Shown here: in pieces, positions 46,201 through 59,387 of the stretch | Layout of the letters: each line of letters starts with the position of its first letter | How positions within the stretch are numbered: the stretch's first letter is position 1 | From: Blasia pusilla | Lineage: Eukaryota > Marchantiophyta > Marchantiopsida > Blasiales | Assembly (NCBI GenBank): GCA_050084515.1 | Contig: CM114274.1 | Location: 13,020,001 to 13,084,000, forward strand | DNA: 64,000 bases | Direction of reading: 5' to 3' | The notes under the pieces: model-generated | Seen by the model: the letters and a program-made list of their open reading frames with translations, nothing else | The model's database searches: none | What the model was told of the DNA's origin: nothing | Translations under genes and position numbers: made by a program

Positions 46201-49200
46201 ATCCTCCTAATTAGCTTCCTAATGCGTTTACTAGCCGGAGGCCCGTGCTAATTTGCATGCTCCTTCCTTCCTTCTTAATACCACTGCTATTACTAAGATC
46301 CTAGGATTGGGGTACAAAATGCCATTAATGGCAATATTAGGGCACTCTATCCATTTCTCGCGCATCGCATGGGCATCTTATTAGTTTTTTCATACTAAAA
46401 AGCGGGTCAGTTGCAACTACGATTATTTGTGTTCTTCCTCCTTCCTTTTCTTTCCTTGTTATGTTTGTGTTTTTGGTGACCCGATGATCGGCAATAGGAG
46501 GTGGCATAGTTGCAACGGCTTGCGCCCTGCTTTCTAGTGATGCGAATTCAATTTGGGGTCCAATTCTTGTAACACATTTCCATCTTTTAGATTTTGGAGA
46601 TCTAGGACACTATGGCTAGGTCTTGATGACCTCGGTCGCATGGGACCGACCGCCTCCTAAAATCGGTCACAAATGTTAAAATGTATTTTTGGAAAGGACA
46701 AGTGTCAAGGCAAGAATTAACATTTTGAAAAACCAATCCTCCTATTAGTATATACGTACATTTAAGAGTCTAAGACCGGAGCTGTGATGACTCCGAATGA
46801 GAAGAAACATTTTGAAAAATTCCGATTAGTATAGACATTAGTACGAGCTTGAGGCCAAAGCTATGGTGATTTTGAAAGTTTAGTCCATGTGGAAGCACCT
46901 CAAAGCAATACTACCCCCTTGGCACATGTAACCTCGACAAGGATAAGGATATACCAATAAGAGCACCAGTGTGATACATAGGTCTGAGTGTTGAGGGTGA
47001 TAGAGACGGGAAAGGAGTGTGCAAGCTTCAACAACTTTGCTTTCCCTCATTCCCCTCTGCTCCAGTGCTGATTTTTAAGTATATTTGAATCATGAGATTT
47101 ATTTTGGTTTCTTACTTGATTTCTAGAGGAGGTAGCTTAGGATTACATTTATGGGAAGTGACTTCACTTCTTTTGGAAGCCACTTTTCCACAATAAATAC
47201 TCCGTCCTTCCTTAGATTATAATATAGATGGTGTTTGATAGACATGATTCTCTAAGGGCACATATAATTTTTTCGATTCATCATCAAGAGGAAAAGTCAA
47301 GAACAAGTGTGCAAATGCTAAGATTCAATCAATGCATTTGAATATATTCCCCTCATTGACATCATGAGTAGTTTACTCTACATTTTGGCACTTGCCCGCA
47401 AAATTTTGGATATTTTGCATTATGCGTGATATGGGGAGTATCCAAATGCCCAAGATGCGGAACGAGGACATATGGATGTAATCTAGGATATAATCTTTAG
47501 TAAAATGGTGAGGATCTAATATATATATATATAACCATGATCAGGTTGAGGTATATTTATGTTCATTAACTAAGCAACTTTTTTCCAATTTTTAATGTGT
47601 TATATATGTTGGGGAATGTGCTCCATGAGCACCGGTGGGGAAATGGAGCTACTCCTTGAAGTGCTCTTCGTAATTCTAGAAGCAAGTACTAGTGATAGTA
47701 GGATGAGTTAACTTCGTTGTCAACTAGATGGATCTAGTAACATCTGAATTGGAAATGCACATCGCGAGCATTGATCATTTGTAAAGCAACCCAATAGTGG
47801 CATAAACCTTAGTTGAGCCGACAAGGTGTATGATTTGAAAAACTAAACTAATATTATCAATTTCTTATACGAAAGCACAAGTACTAATTAAAAATTCTTA
47901 TGCCATATGACATAAGCATTGCATGCACACAACATTCAAGATAAGTCACTACATTTAGTCTAAAAAACAAAATATTCCGCAACTAAAGTAGACCTATCTT
48001 AATTGAGTCGAAATCTTACCTCAAAGACTTAACTACTTAAACTTCTCGGGCCATGGGAGATGCCATTGCTAGAGGCTCTTTTAGTGGGAGTCATATTTCT
48101 TTAGGTTTAGTTGATAAAATTCTACACTTGGTGAATTTAGCTTGTTGGGGCTTCCCCTCCTCGTTTTCCTCAATCGTGCGTGGCCCTAATGTTCTTGACT
48201 CTTTGAGTCCCCCTTTTGGGTACTTCCAATGGGTTCCCTCATCTACTCTTATTCACGTCTTGTTTCATTAGTAAAAGAAACAATTATTCTCAATTTTCAA
48301 AATTGAGAGAATACTTAAGTCAAAAGGTAAGTAAATGTCTGTCTCTCAACTTTGTCTTAATGACCAAACTAAAATGACTAATTTAGTAAAATGTAATGAT
48401 TCCTTAAACCCTTACACAATAGATAGATGTGGAAGGGTTTAAATAAACATACTAGAAATAATTTCTCTCTTTATCTTAGCAATGCGAATCTTGATGGTCC
48501 AGCAAGAGGCGGCGAACACAAATACTAACAAGTAACATAGATTGTTGCCCTTGTAGTCTAAAAAAATAATAAAAAATGGTGCCAACTGACTAAATTTAAA
48601 TAAATAAATAAATAAATAAATAAAAGTACTTGGAAAATGTAGATACCAAGAGGTCTAGCATTATATGGAAAATTTGGAAAAATTATTAAAAATGAAAATA
48701 GGAATTCATCAAATTGCTTAAGATGGGAGAAAATAGGGTTTAAGGTAGAAGGGAATATTTATGTAATTTCTATGGAAATTCACAAGACTGCATTTCAAGT
48801 TCCATCTTTAAAATAAGAACGAAAGTTTTTTCTTTTCTCTTCATATCCCTTAAAAAATAATGATTTATCTAACTTTCAATTTATTTGGTAAATAATTCTT
48901 TCACATAGAGAGTTCCACTGTTTCCTATGATCTCTGCAGGATTCGTGGGAGGTCTCCGCGTAGGCACGTGGCAGGGGAGCTTCCAAAGTATATTCTGAGC
49001 ATCTTGTCTCAGTCCAATCAAGAGACGGCTGTACCTGCGCTCACCTCCGGTTCCGCCACGTGTTGTCTCGTAGCAAAAAGGCACCTGTCATCGTTTAAGG
49101 GCCATGCCTTCTGGGCCAATGGTTTCTTTTTTTGCTATATACTTAACAATTAACAATAATTAATTATGCCTCGTTTTCTTTGGCTGCTACTGCACTTCAA

Positions 49201-51368
49201 ACTTAACACGTTTCCTCATTTCCAATTGAAGGGAAAAAGAAAGCTACGAGTTCGAGTTGACCTCATGGATGAATTCAACTATATAATAAATATAAGTGAT
49301 GGAAGAAATCCAAATTTGGCAGTCATTTGGGAGTAAATATGGGATGTACAATTTTAAGTGCATTGGGATAACACATGAAAACAGAGTTTAATTTTTTTTT
49401 GGAAAATAAGGATGTGAGCGAGAAAAGACATGATGGAGCGTGTGTGGAAGAATGGGGCTGCTCAAAATTCGGCCAAAGGAATTCGAAATGGGGATGTGAA
49501 CATCTATATAATTAAAAGAGGATGGGGTTTGAGGGAACCCTCCTCATGTGTTGACGCCTCTCCTGTAAGGGTTCTTCGGGTGTTGACACATGTTCTTTTA
49601 AGAAAAGGAGTTCGATCAAGAGGAGACAATTAAATGTAGAAGGAAAAGGAGGAGCGGAAGCTTTTTAAAATTTTAAGATCATTTGTGCATAACATAGGCG
49701 AACCTCTAGTATGATTGAGTAAAGAGTTCAAATTTGTTAGCAACCATCACATCATTCTTGGCCTCCAAAAGATGGCACGAGGACTCATAACTATTACCAT
49801 GAGTGACTAACGGTTTGCAATTGTGGCTTGTTGTTTCTACCCACCTCGACAACATCTGTGACTCCTATGTATAGGGATGGCTGCCCTACTATACGGTCCA
49901 GATTTGAGTGGCCCTCATGGAGTATCAAAAGTCTTCCGTATAAGGAAAAAATTTAGATATGAATGCAAGATCCTCCGCATAAGAGGAAGCACTTCATTTA
50001 CCCACTTCCTACATGAATGTATGGAACAATAGGCGCAAATAAGCGCAAGAAGTCGCAATTAAACATGTACCCATTCACTACATGTTTCTTATCCAACACA
50101 TAGTCAGGTGCCCAACCAAGATATCAAAGGCCCTTCTATCAAGTGGGTCTTTGACACCCCCTTATAACGACAAATAGACATAAGGATGGAAAATGGATGG
50201 ATGGAAAATGGTAGATGGACGAATACAATCGAGGGAGGGACATATGGAAAGGAGTGGACAAATCAATGGTATGAAGGAAAGATGGATGGGTGGAAAAAGG
50301 CATGGGGTGAACATAAGAGGTCAAGAATGAACATGGAATATGGATGAAAGGGGCAGGGAATGGGTTCAAAATATTAACGAAAGACTGATGGATAAATTTC
50401 ATAGGTTGAATGAGGGAAGAAAGGAAATAGGCAAGAATCTTGCAATACTTAGAATTCACAAGAGCATGAATGAAAGAGGAATGAATAGAAAGACATTAGT
50501 AAGGTGAGGGAGGTATGAGACAAAATCGACCCACAACCGCTCTCATGTGAATATTAAGAACTCTCATTATAGGTTGAGGAATGTCTAGTGGATTATGAAT
50601 GAAAGAAGGATAAATATATGAACACGGGTATGGGAGGGATCAATGGAATTTGGATAATAGTAATATTCATTTGATCAATTAGAAATATTTTGCATAAAAC
50701 ATGAAAAGTGATGCATATGTTTAAGAGAGGGACGAATTGAAATGCCATAAGCCCTTTTAAGATGTCATGTGTTTTATGGGTTTTGCTCTCATTTGCAAAA
50801 GTATGGCTAGAAAAGGTGACCATTGCTTCGTGATGGACCTTCATGCCCAAGCCAAGAAAACTATGATGCATACTTGAAACCCTTTCATTGTGTAGAATAA
50901 TTACATGTACATAAAGTACTTCCATATGATTTTATCCAACACATCTTTCCATTCATGCCCTAAAGACATGCTGATGGCGTATTTTCATGACTTTTGTATC
51001 ACAACACTTTAGATTCTTTCCCTCATGGAGGAGATTCTTCTCTTCTCATGGCATCAATTTGCCTAATTTCCTATGGCATGATAAGATCTCCATGTGCAGT
51101 ATGTTGCTTCATACAAATTCTATTGTAGCTTTGGAGAGTTGAGAGTCCAACTTGCCTTGCAAGTAAAGGGGGCTCCTTATGGAAGAACACACCCGTAAAG
51201 ATGAGAAGACAAGGCCAGGGAAGACCACCATGACATTGGGCCTTTTCAAAAGGAGCATCAATTCCACCCATACCAGGTCTAGTCCTGGTCTATCTCGCAT
51301 GGCGACATGGGGGAAAAAATCCACAAATTAGTCAGATTAGTCCGTCGTGGCGTTGACAAGAGGCTTAC
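46201..51368. other. AT-rich intergenic DNA
   Basis: No coding domain is recognised. An AAAT microsatellite lies at about 48598-48625. The rest is unique-looking, AT-rich sequence between two minus-strand genes. Confidence 0.55.
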
Positions 51369-54300
51369 TTAGTAGGCCCATAATCTTGAAAGCCGTCGTC
51401 GCTCCGCTGAAAGCTCCTCTTCTGAATCCGTGTCACTACTGGATGAAGAACTCGAGGAGGCTGTTTTCCGGAGAAAATAAGTGAGCACCTGCTCCATATG
51501 CACATGGAAATTCCAAGTCAACAGGTGTTTGGGCAGTGGAGGTCAATGAAATATGGTTTCCTTGTCTTAAGATATTCATGAGAGGATGGGTGAGGCCAAC
51601 ATAGGGGACATCGAAGTCACTTGACTTGACATCCAAGTCACTTGATTAAAACCAAGCACTATTACCAATCCGAACTATGCCTTCAATTTGCTACCATCTT
51701 GTACATAATCTAGTGTACAACTGAAACACAAATAAGATGCCAAGTCTCAAACAGTGCATGCAGAGACTGTACTCATTAAGTAGCGCATGTCATAGCCTTG
51801 CGACCATAGACCCCGCACCGTGGTTGGACAGTGCTTCAGACTGGTATGGGTGTAGAGAGAGGAAGAAGTGAAGAAGGTAAGATATGAGAGGAGGGAGACA
51901 ATCTCATACCGTGTGAGTGCTGACGCTAGAACGTGTTGGTGTGTAGCTTCCAAGTGTCAACCAGGATGCTCTTCACCACACCACCCAACTAACCTGATTG
52001 GGGTCCCCAACAAACATAACTTACCGGTGCAGCAGCTTTCGGCAGTGAATCTAGGCTACTGTATTTGTTGAACAATTCTGATATGCATGCATAGAGTTGT
52101 GCCATGACATACCTGGGCAGGCAACATGGCCCTTGCGCGATGCCCATGGTTGCAATTTTTCACGTTATCTTGTGGTCGTGGAGGTTCTGAGAGCCACACT
52201 AGTGTCTTGCACTCCATGCAGTATGCACGGTTCGTGGAAAAAATTCGTGATGGTCGTCCTACACTTGGATAGAGTCGAATAATCAGACTATCAAACTGGC
52301 GCATTGAGTCCCCATATTAGACAAACACACTATTGACATATTCCACTGCGGTATATGATGCTCTTTCTCCACTTACACATGTGCTCTGGGCTACCCTTGC
52401 AAAACAAAAGAATGACTAAAGTTAGAGATTACCTTGTCGAGCAAGCTCAAAACCCCTCCGCCAGCAACCTTGACCCTCTGACTGCTTTGCTGCAATTTGT
52501 CGATTGCGAGCCAATTCCCTAGAACCAGGAGTCAACTCCACCAATTTTGAAACCTCAGTGTGGAAGCCTCCAAACAAGAGAAGAAATTGGGCTCGCCAGA
52601 GCACATTGTCATTGGATGCTTCATTCCACCCCCTAGTGCAGTACAAATGCAGCACAACAACCATCAGCTGACACTGAAATACAAAATCTCTAAACAGGTT
52701 TCATGCTCGTTGAATATAATCTTAGCATTTCAAAACCTAAACTTTGAGCAGAGAGCTGTTCAGTGGATCTGAGACAAAGCAACAAACCTGCAGACAGCAG
52801 AAGCAGTAGCCAGTGAACGAGCATCTAGAAACCCAAAAATGTGAACCAGCAGATCTGTGGAGAGCTGGACAAATTCTGAAACACAGTACGGACACACACA
52901 AAGAATCACTGTAGGCACCTGGCAACTCAGATGTCCAAAGACAAATTCTAGGAGACCACAAAAATGAACAGCACATGCCGTGGTAATAAATGAACATAAC
53001 CAGCCAATGGGTCATGAGAGATGATGCCCAGGGTTCAAACAGTTAGGTTGAGGCTACAAATCATTTCACATCTAACTGCAAGCTAAGTTAGAATAGCCAC
53101 AGCAGCGACCATCTGGCAATCTGACTTTTTCGTTTCTTTTTCGTTTAGAATTCATGAAACAGACCCAACTTAGGAGCACACAATAAACTGGATTGCCGCA
53201 ATCCGGTTAAAATGGACTAAGCTGCTTGCAGCCACTTATGTTCCACAAAGACAAAACTCATCATATAGCATGTTCCTTGTCATTATTTGTTCCATTCATC
53301 TACGTGGTAAACTGCACTCATTAAATAGTGCTTGTGGTGGTAGCCTTGTGACGAGGGACCCAACGCTCTGGTTGATGGTGCTTGAGACTGGGATGGGTGT
53401 AGATAGAGTAAGAAGTGAAGAAGGTACCATGTGAGAGGAGGGAGACACTCTCATATAGTGTGAGTGCTGGCATGGAGCTTCCAAGTGTCAACCGGGAATC
53501 TGTTACAACACCATCTACTCTATGTGTTTGGCATCCCCAATACACATTACTTACCAGTGCAGCAGCTTTGGGCAGTGAATCTAGGCTGTTGAATGTGTTG
53601 AACAACGCTGGTGTTACCAGCTTAGTGATTTCAGCATATGCTCTTGCTCTGCATGTTATGAATTTTGTGCAGGAGGCCCAGTAGTGACTAGAGGTTTCAT
53701 CCCCATCTTCACACAAGGTGTGAGAGTTTAGTTGTGTTCCCATCCTACTTTTCTTATGGTTCAAGGAGATTGCCCCCGTCCTAAACTTGAACTAAAGCCC
53801 GGTTCCCTTGGAAGGGGTTCCCAACAAATAGTTCTTCAGTTCTGCTTGTTCAGGATATACAGTCAAGAGAGAGAGGTCAGACACTTTCATGGCTTCCTCT
53901 GTGCTGTTCTGCTGTGAGTGTTTGCCCACTGCTTTGGTTATGGTATCCACAAATGGTTTCTCACCTTGCTCCCACAGTTCAGGCCCTGGTTAGGGCTTGC
54001 TTGCTTGCACAATCTCTTGAACCTTTTTTGTCCAAGAATTGGCCTACTTTACTAGCCTTCTCTGGGTCCAAACTTTCCCCATCACTGCTTTAGGATATGG
54101 ATGGGAATCCATTGCCTCCAGCTGCCTCCGCCATTTCAACTTGGCGATGTCACATCTATCCTTGAGAGGTTCCACTCCAGGTTCTGATCTCACACCAACT
54201 CTGATGTCATACCCCAAAATGCTTTCAGCTGCACAGCTTCAAGCCTGCCCCCTTGTTTGGTGCTGGTATCCCACACTGCTGCGCCATATTCCAGTGAGGG

Positions 54301-55641
54301 ACAAATGGTGTGCAGAATGACAGAGCGGTTTACTTCTGATGTGATGTCCTGGCAGTGTAGGAAACTCGAGACTCCGTTCACCTTCTTGTGACCTTTCTCA
54401 GTAGTCTTCTTATTGTGGGCATCCCACATGTAGTCTTTTGAGAATTCAATATCCAGATAGGTGTATGTGGCCACTCGGGGGATCTCTTGTTCACCCCTGT
54501 ACCAGTGTTAGTGTTGGTCCTCCTCCTTGCCATTGAATATCATTACACCGCACTTCAATAGATTCGCCTCAATGCCCCACATGTCACAACAGATTTTGGT
54601 CAGGGGGGATCATCTCTTGGAGTTTCTCTCCCGTTTCCTCTAATTCACCCAAGTCATCAACAACCATGAGGGCAACAACAGAGCTGTTGCCCACCCGGAT
54701 GCCTAGTCCGCAGTCCTCTGTTTCCTCCAATAGGGAGTTGACAAGAATATTGAAGGTAGAGAAGTAGCAATAGGGAAGGTAACAGGTAAACACCCCTTTC
54801 TGGCACAAGTTAATCTTCAAAGCACCTAAAGAAGAATGAAGTCCATGAACTGTGCATGTAAGACTCACTTTGCTTTGATGTTCGGACAAATGACTGGGTT
54901 TCTGTGTTCAATGTACACTCACCGCACGATTTTGAATCTTGATGTTTTGTCCTTCGATGCTGAGAAACTGCAGCTTGCTTATATTCACTCACAGCTATTG
55001 CCCTTCTCTGTTTCGGAAAGGTCGCCTCGACTGCTTGCAGAAGTAAGTTTACAGCTGACAGCTGCTGAATGGTGTCCATACTGCAAGGGATAACATTCTT
55101 GATCTTGAGGACATCAATCATGATCCTAATCTTGTCTTCCAGAGAACGCATCAAGTTTGCTGTGCCCCACAACTATCACATCATGACAAACTAGTTAAAC
55201 TGGGGTCACACACCCCCATGTCTACTTTTTTCAGTGGCAGCGCACACAAATGGAAAGACTCACGCATCAGTACCAACGCCCCTCCATTAGAGGTCCAGGG
55301 AGCAAATTACTCAGATTCTCTGACGCAGATCAGCCCAGTATCCCAGTCGATGCCCGCTGAGCCTTGCTTTAAATGCATGAAGCGAACCATCCAATAGTAT
55401 GACAACCCCTAGAGTCCTCTTGTCCTACTTTCAAGAAGTTCTCCATTGACAACAAACTCAGCATGAGCTGCAGCAACTGCAAACTCAAAGTGAGGCAGGG
55501 GAGCTAATAAATTACCCAGCAAGCAAACGGAAGGCAGTAAGGACATCCTGGTACATGAGAAGCTGGATAGCCTTGGGTGCTTTACTGTAGGCTCCTCGCA
55601 GGAGACAGGCCAGTTCCTTGCATGCCTGGGGATAGTCAAAA
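51369..55641 (-). CDS. F-box protein, At5g52880-like (first exon not identified)
   Basis: Six exons are supported with consistent phases: 55641-55516, 55080-54923, 52875-52788, 52632-52433, 52258-52113 and 51488-51369 (TAA). The N-terminal part has Asp-Tyr-Pro-Gln-Ala-Cys-Lys-Glu-Leu and Ala-Phe-Arg-Leu-Leu. The F-box spans exons three and four, with Leu-Ser-Thr-Asp-Leu-Leu-Val-His-Ile-Phe, Val-Cys-Arg-Gly-Trp and Asn-Val-Leu-Trp-Arg. A C-x2-C...C-x-H cluster follows, then a Ser/Asp/Glu-rich tail ending Leu-Trp-Ala-Tyr. The layout resembles Arabidopsis F-box protein At5g52880, recalled from memory. Such proteins bring substrates to SCF ubiquitin ligases. The start is missing: exon 55641 begins in mid-codon and no convincing upstream exon was found. 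A short ATG frame from 55734 is possible but does not look like the family N-terminus. Introns hold sense-oriented LINE fragments. Confidence 0.85.
51768..52079 (-). mobile_element. LINE 3'-end fragment in the last F-box intron
   Basis: On the minus strand this 310-bp segment matches the last part of the LINE at 29373-32352, from its 'gaattgttcaacacattcaatagcc' block to the terminal 'cttaatgagtaca'. It lies between F-box exons ending at 52113 and starting at 51488, in the same orientation as the gene. Its 5' truncation point is different from the other copies. Confidence 0.82.
53312..54790 (-). mobile_element. LINE fragment in an F-box intron
   Basis: The minus-strand frames at 54584-54790, 54190-54474 and 53321-53764 match the LINE at 29.4-32.3 kb from the RT palm to the 3' end. 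The RT site reads Val-Asp-Asp where the relative has Ala-His-Asp. The 3' terminus 'tttaatgagtgcag' near 53312 equals that of the other copies. It sits in the 2.05-kb intron between 54923 and 52875, in the sense orientation, and the flanking F-box exons are undisturbed. Confidence 0.85.
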
Positions 55642-56382
55642 CTGCAGCACCACAGACATGTCAGCAACACATAGTCACAATTCTCACATCCCCGCCAATT
55701 CCGACACTGGCTCGAGTCCAGGCCAACATAGCATTGCCTATGAACAACAGTCTCTCACCTATGACATCAGCCGAATAGCTTCTCTGGGAACCCTTCAGAG
55801 TGGACTGAAAAGGAAGTAGTAAAGCAAAGCAGCAATCGAAAGAATCGAAGTCAGATCCCATCGCATTTGATGTGAGCGGATGGACAAGCAAGACCAGAGG
55901 TAGACCTCCGACAAAGCGCAGTGCTAAGGTGCAACTGATCATATCGGTGCTGCATGGTGCTCTCATGCGGTTGCCATTTCTCGCTTGCACACAGACATGA
56001 GACAGGCAGCCCGTCCCAGGCACAACCCCTTCAAACCCCACCTCTCAGAAGAACCCTGAAATTCTCTGCCAGAATGTCGTCCTTCTCAATCACTCACTCC
56101 AGAGACCAATCTCGCGACGAAACTGTAACGCAACTCAATACCATTCCTGCACGTCTTGTCAGATTACAGTATCAAATTCTCGGTTGTCCCAATTGCTGAG
56201 GCAGTAGAAGTCATCACGGGCGTCCCCGCTCCACCCATTCCAGCAATCTTCTACGAGTCCCCCACTTCTGAAGCAATGTCTCGTGACCTACTTCCTGCTG
56301 TCATCCGTGTTTGCAAGAAGGGCCGACACCAGGAGAGGTATCCCTACAAAATCCAGGTTTTGTCGATCTTACGCAATCCAAT

Positions 56383-57090
56383 CCTGCAATCTCTCAGTCT
56401 CGAAAGACTTCGTGGTGCTCTGCATTCACATCACTCCTCCTTCCAAGTCAGCAGCCGATTTGCAGAGAGACACACCTGAATCCACTTTGGACGAGAAGAA
56501 GGCGGTGTAATCCTGCAATCTACTTGTCTTGAAAATCTGCGTTCACGCCACTTAACTGCCGGCAACCCCAACCCCAACCCCAGCCCCAACCCAACTCTGG
56601 ACGAGATGACAGGAAGAAAGTGGAATCCACTCCTGCAATCTGTAGGCCTTGAAACCCTCTGCTCGAGCTCTGCATTCACATCAGCGACTGATGTGTACAA
56701 CTGAACAGTCGCTGGTGTGGATCAAGTAAACAGTCGATTTCCAGAGACGCAAACCTCCACCCAATTCTGGACGGGAAGAGAGGAAGAAGATGGAATCCTC
56801 CTATGGATCAAACAGTCTTGAAACCCTTTTCTGTGGGCTCTGCATTCACATCAGAGACTGCATCCAATCCAACAGCTGACTTTCAGAGAGCCCCACAAAA
56901 TGCACTAGTGGATGAGAAGAAGAGCAGGTAATCCTGCAATCTCTCACTCTTGAAACCCTCCGTGAAGCTCTGTTGCTTCCACACCCTCACTCCTTCCCAA
57001 CCCACAGCCCATCAACTCCATCTCCACCTCCACCTCCACCCAATTCTGGACGAGGCCACCGAATCCTGCAATCAATCGATCAATCTGAGA
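56383..57090. repeat. Diverged tandem array upstream of the F-box gene
   Basis: About five degenerate units of roughly 120-190 bp share an ordered set of short blocks: 'atcctgcaatct', 'cttgaaaccctc', 'gctctgcattcacatca', a 'ttcagagag'-type block and 'tctggacgagaaga'. The best-preserved units begin near 56388, 56508, 56628, 56790 and 56930. No coding sense is apparent. The array lies about 0.75-1.4 kb upstream of the first recognised F-box exon and may belong to its promoter or first intron. Confidence 0.7.
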
Positions 57091-57574
57091 ATGTGGGCAC
57101 TCAGATGGACACGGAGCCCATCAGCTCCCGATTTATCACAAGCTCCACATTCTTCCTTCTTTGTCCTACCTACCTGCCTACCTACCCATCCCATCCTCAC
57201 TTTTTGTTGCACCACCACAATATATTGGCGGGTATTCATAGTCGTCCACAACCCAACCACGGACCATGTGTGTGGTCATCCCAACCCAAGTTTGTTAAGA
57301 GGGGGTGGAGGACGTTTGGAAGGTCGTGGTCATCCCAACTTTGGTTGGGCTGGTGTTTTAAAGGGATGGAAATTTGGAAGTGTGGATTTTGGACTATTTC
57401 TTTTGGAAGGATGGAAATTTGGAAGGTTGTGGTCATGCGGACTTATGCTGGGCTAGTTCTCCTAAGAAACCATGGGAATTTGGAATATTGTTTGAGTTTT
57501 TTTTTGTTTTTTTGTTTTCTTCATGATCTCATTGATAAGAAAACCCAGTTTTGACATTGAAATGTGTTGTGTGC
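57091..57574. other. Intergenic DNA
   Basis: GC-rich at the start, with a direct repeat of 'ggatggaaatttgga' near 57364-57425. Open frames on both strands show no recognised family. Confidence 0.4.
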
Positions 57575-58078
57575 ATACATCTTTCTCATGTAAAATCCAA
57601 GTAAAAATGACTCACACAGCCAACTCCACACTCGAATCTTCATCGGCATATCCACCACATCCACCATTCGCTATGAGGGCATCCGGATGGATCCTTGTCT
57701 CTCACCACGACACGGATTCGTGTCTCTAACCCTTCCCTACTCCTCCCCACTTATGGCGAGCCCCAATAGCCCCATTTTCGCCTTTGGCTTGCCCACTCCT
57801 TTCGCCTAGCCTCGTCGTCGTGACTCTCTATGACCTCCCTTCCGGCCCGTGTCCCTATGGGCACGATCCTGCCCCGACTAGCCTTCTTGAATGCGCCCTC
57901 TTCTCTCACACCCAATGTTCGGGGAGAACCAAGGTTACATGTTGAGTTGGTTGGATGAAATAAAAAATTACCAATTCAGATTCTCAATCACCGGCCAAAA
58001 ACCGAGGAGATTTATAGGGTCTCCTTTGTATTTGTATCAAAATATCCGGCTTGAATTAGAAAAACTTCAAAATTTACC

Positions 58079-58120
58079 TTCGTGATTTGTACAGACCGGA
58101 AATGTACCGGTCCTCACGAA
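58079..58120. other. Nested inverted repeat (hairpin)
   Basis: TTCGTGA (58079-58085) pairs with TCACGAA (58114-58120), and inside it GACCGG (58094-58099) pairs with CCGGTC (58107-58112). It marks the edge of the AT-rich insert in copy D. It could be a terminal structure of a small mobile element. Confidence 0.6.
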
Positions 58121-58942
58121 AAAACTACCCTGACCCTGCTCACACCTTCCCTCGAATACGTCCAGTGCCCTATGCCTTAGTGCGGACCTACACGGTCCCC
58201 TATGCACTCCCCATTCTCTCTTACACAACCTCTCTCCTATCTCAACAATAGCTCCAACATGCGGCCCTAGCTACTTAAGACGCATGTCCGTCCAGTTTCG
58301 AGCCTCCATACCCACCTCGATTGTCTCCTTGGCATGACCCCCTATGGAGCCTACACTTCCTTAACCTATGTCATTGGACCTCGGCTCCGTCTTGTATGAC
58401 TGTTGTAACCCGCATCCACCTTACCACCACACTTGTATTCAAAACTAAACGCCTATGTACTTGTACACTTACCCTATCAGCTATGTTGTGACCTAACCCT
58501 AGTCTCTATGCACCTTTGCTTGATATTCCCCCAACGGCTGCAAGATCTATGTAACACGCTTTCTCTCCTTCTTGACACTCGCCGCTTCTTCGATGACGAC
58601 ACTTGAGTGTCACACCCAAGCACTAGTCTCCAACACTCTTCTAGTGTCCTATAGTAGTCTCCTAGCAGTGAAAATCAATGAAAAATGAGCAGCGCTACTG
58701 CGCACGGTCTTCCGAACAAAAAAATGACAAGACAAATGCCAACCAACGTCTCTATGGGCTCCCAACTGAGGGGACTTACTTGCCTACATGCATCCAAAAA
58801 TCCCCCGTGCCCCATCACATCTTTCTCATGTAAAATCTGATAAAAAATGGCTCACACGACCAACTCTACTCTCGAATATACATCGGCATATCAAACCATA
58901 TCCACCCTCGATTATGAGGGAATCTAGACGTTAGGACCCTAG

Positions 58943-59152
<210 letters not shown>

Positions 59153-59387
59153 AGATAGGTGCTCCAAAGGCTCAACATGAGAAAAATGGCTTGGGAAAGC
59201 CATCTCTCTCTCTCTTATAGCCTTGAGAAGACCCTTTTTTAGAGCCAAAAGGCTCTTCTCCAAAAAAGAGCCTCTATATGGTAACCTACGTGCACAAGTT
59301 CTTGGGTGACCTTTGACTCAATCAACGGGTCATCTTGCTGACAAAGACCAATATAGGGAAATCATCAGAAATGATGTTCTCGACGCA

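Noticed and set aside
55081-55172. Minus-strand frame just before F-box exon 55080 that looks protein-like
   Set aside because: It ends in a strong acceptor (55082-55081), and joining 55516 to 55080 keeps phase and family-like sequence, so this is intron.
55661-55740. First F-box exon starting at ATG 55734
   Set aside because: Phase would allow it with a donor near 55686, but the encoded residues do not look like the family N-terminus; kept only as a possibility.
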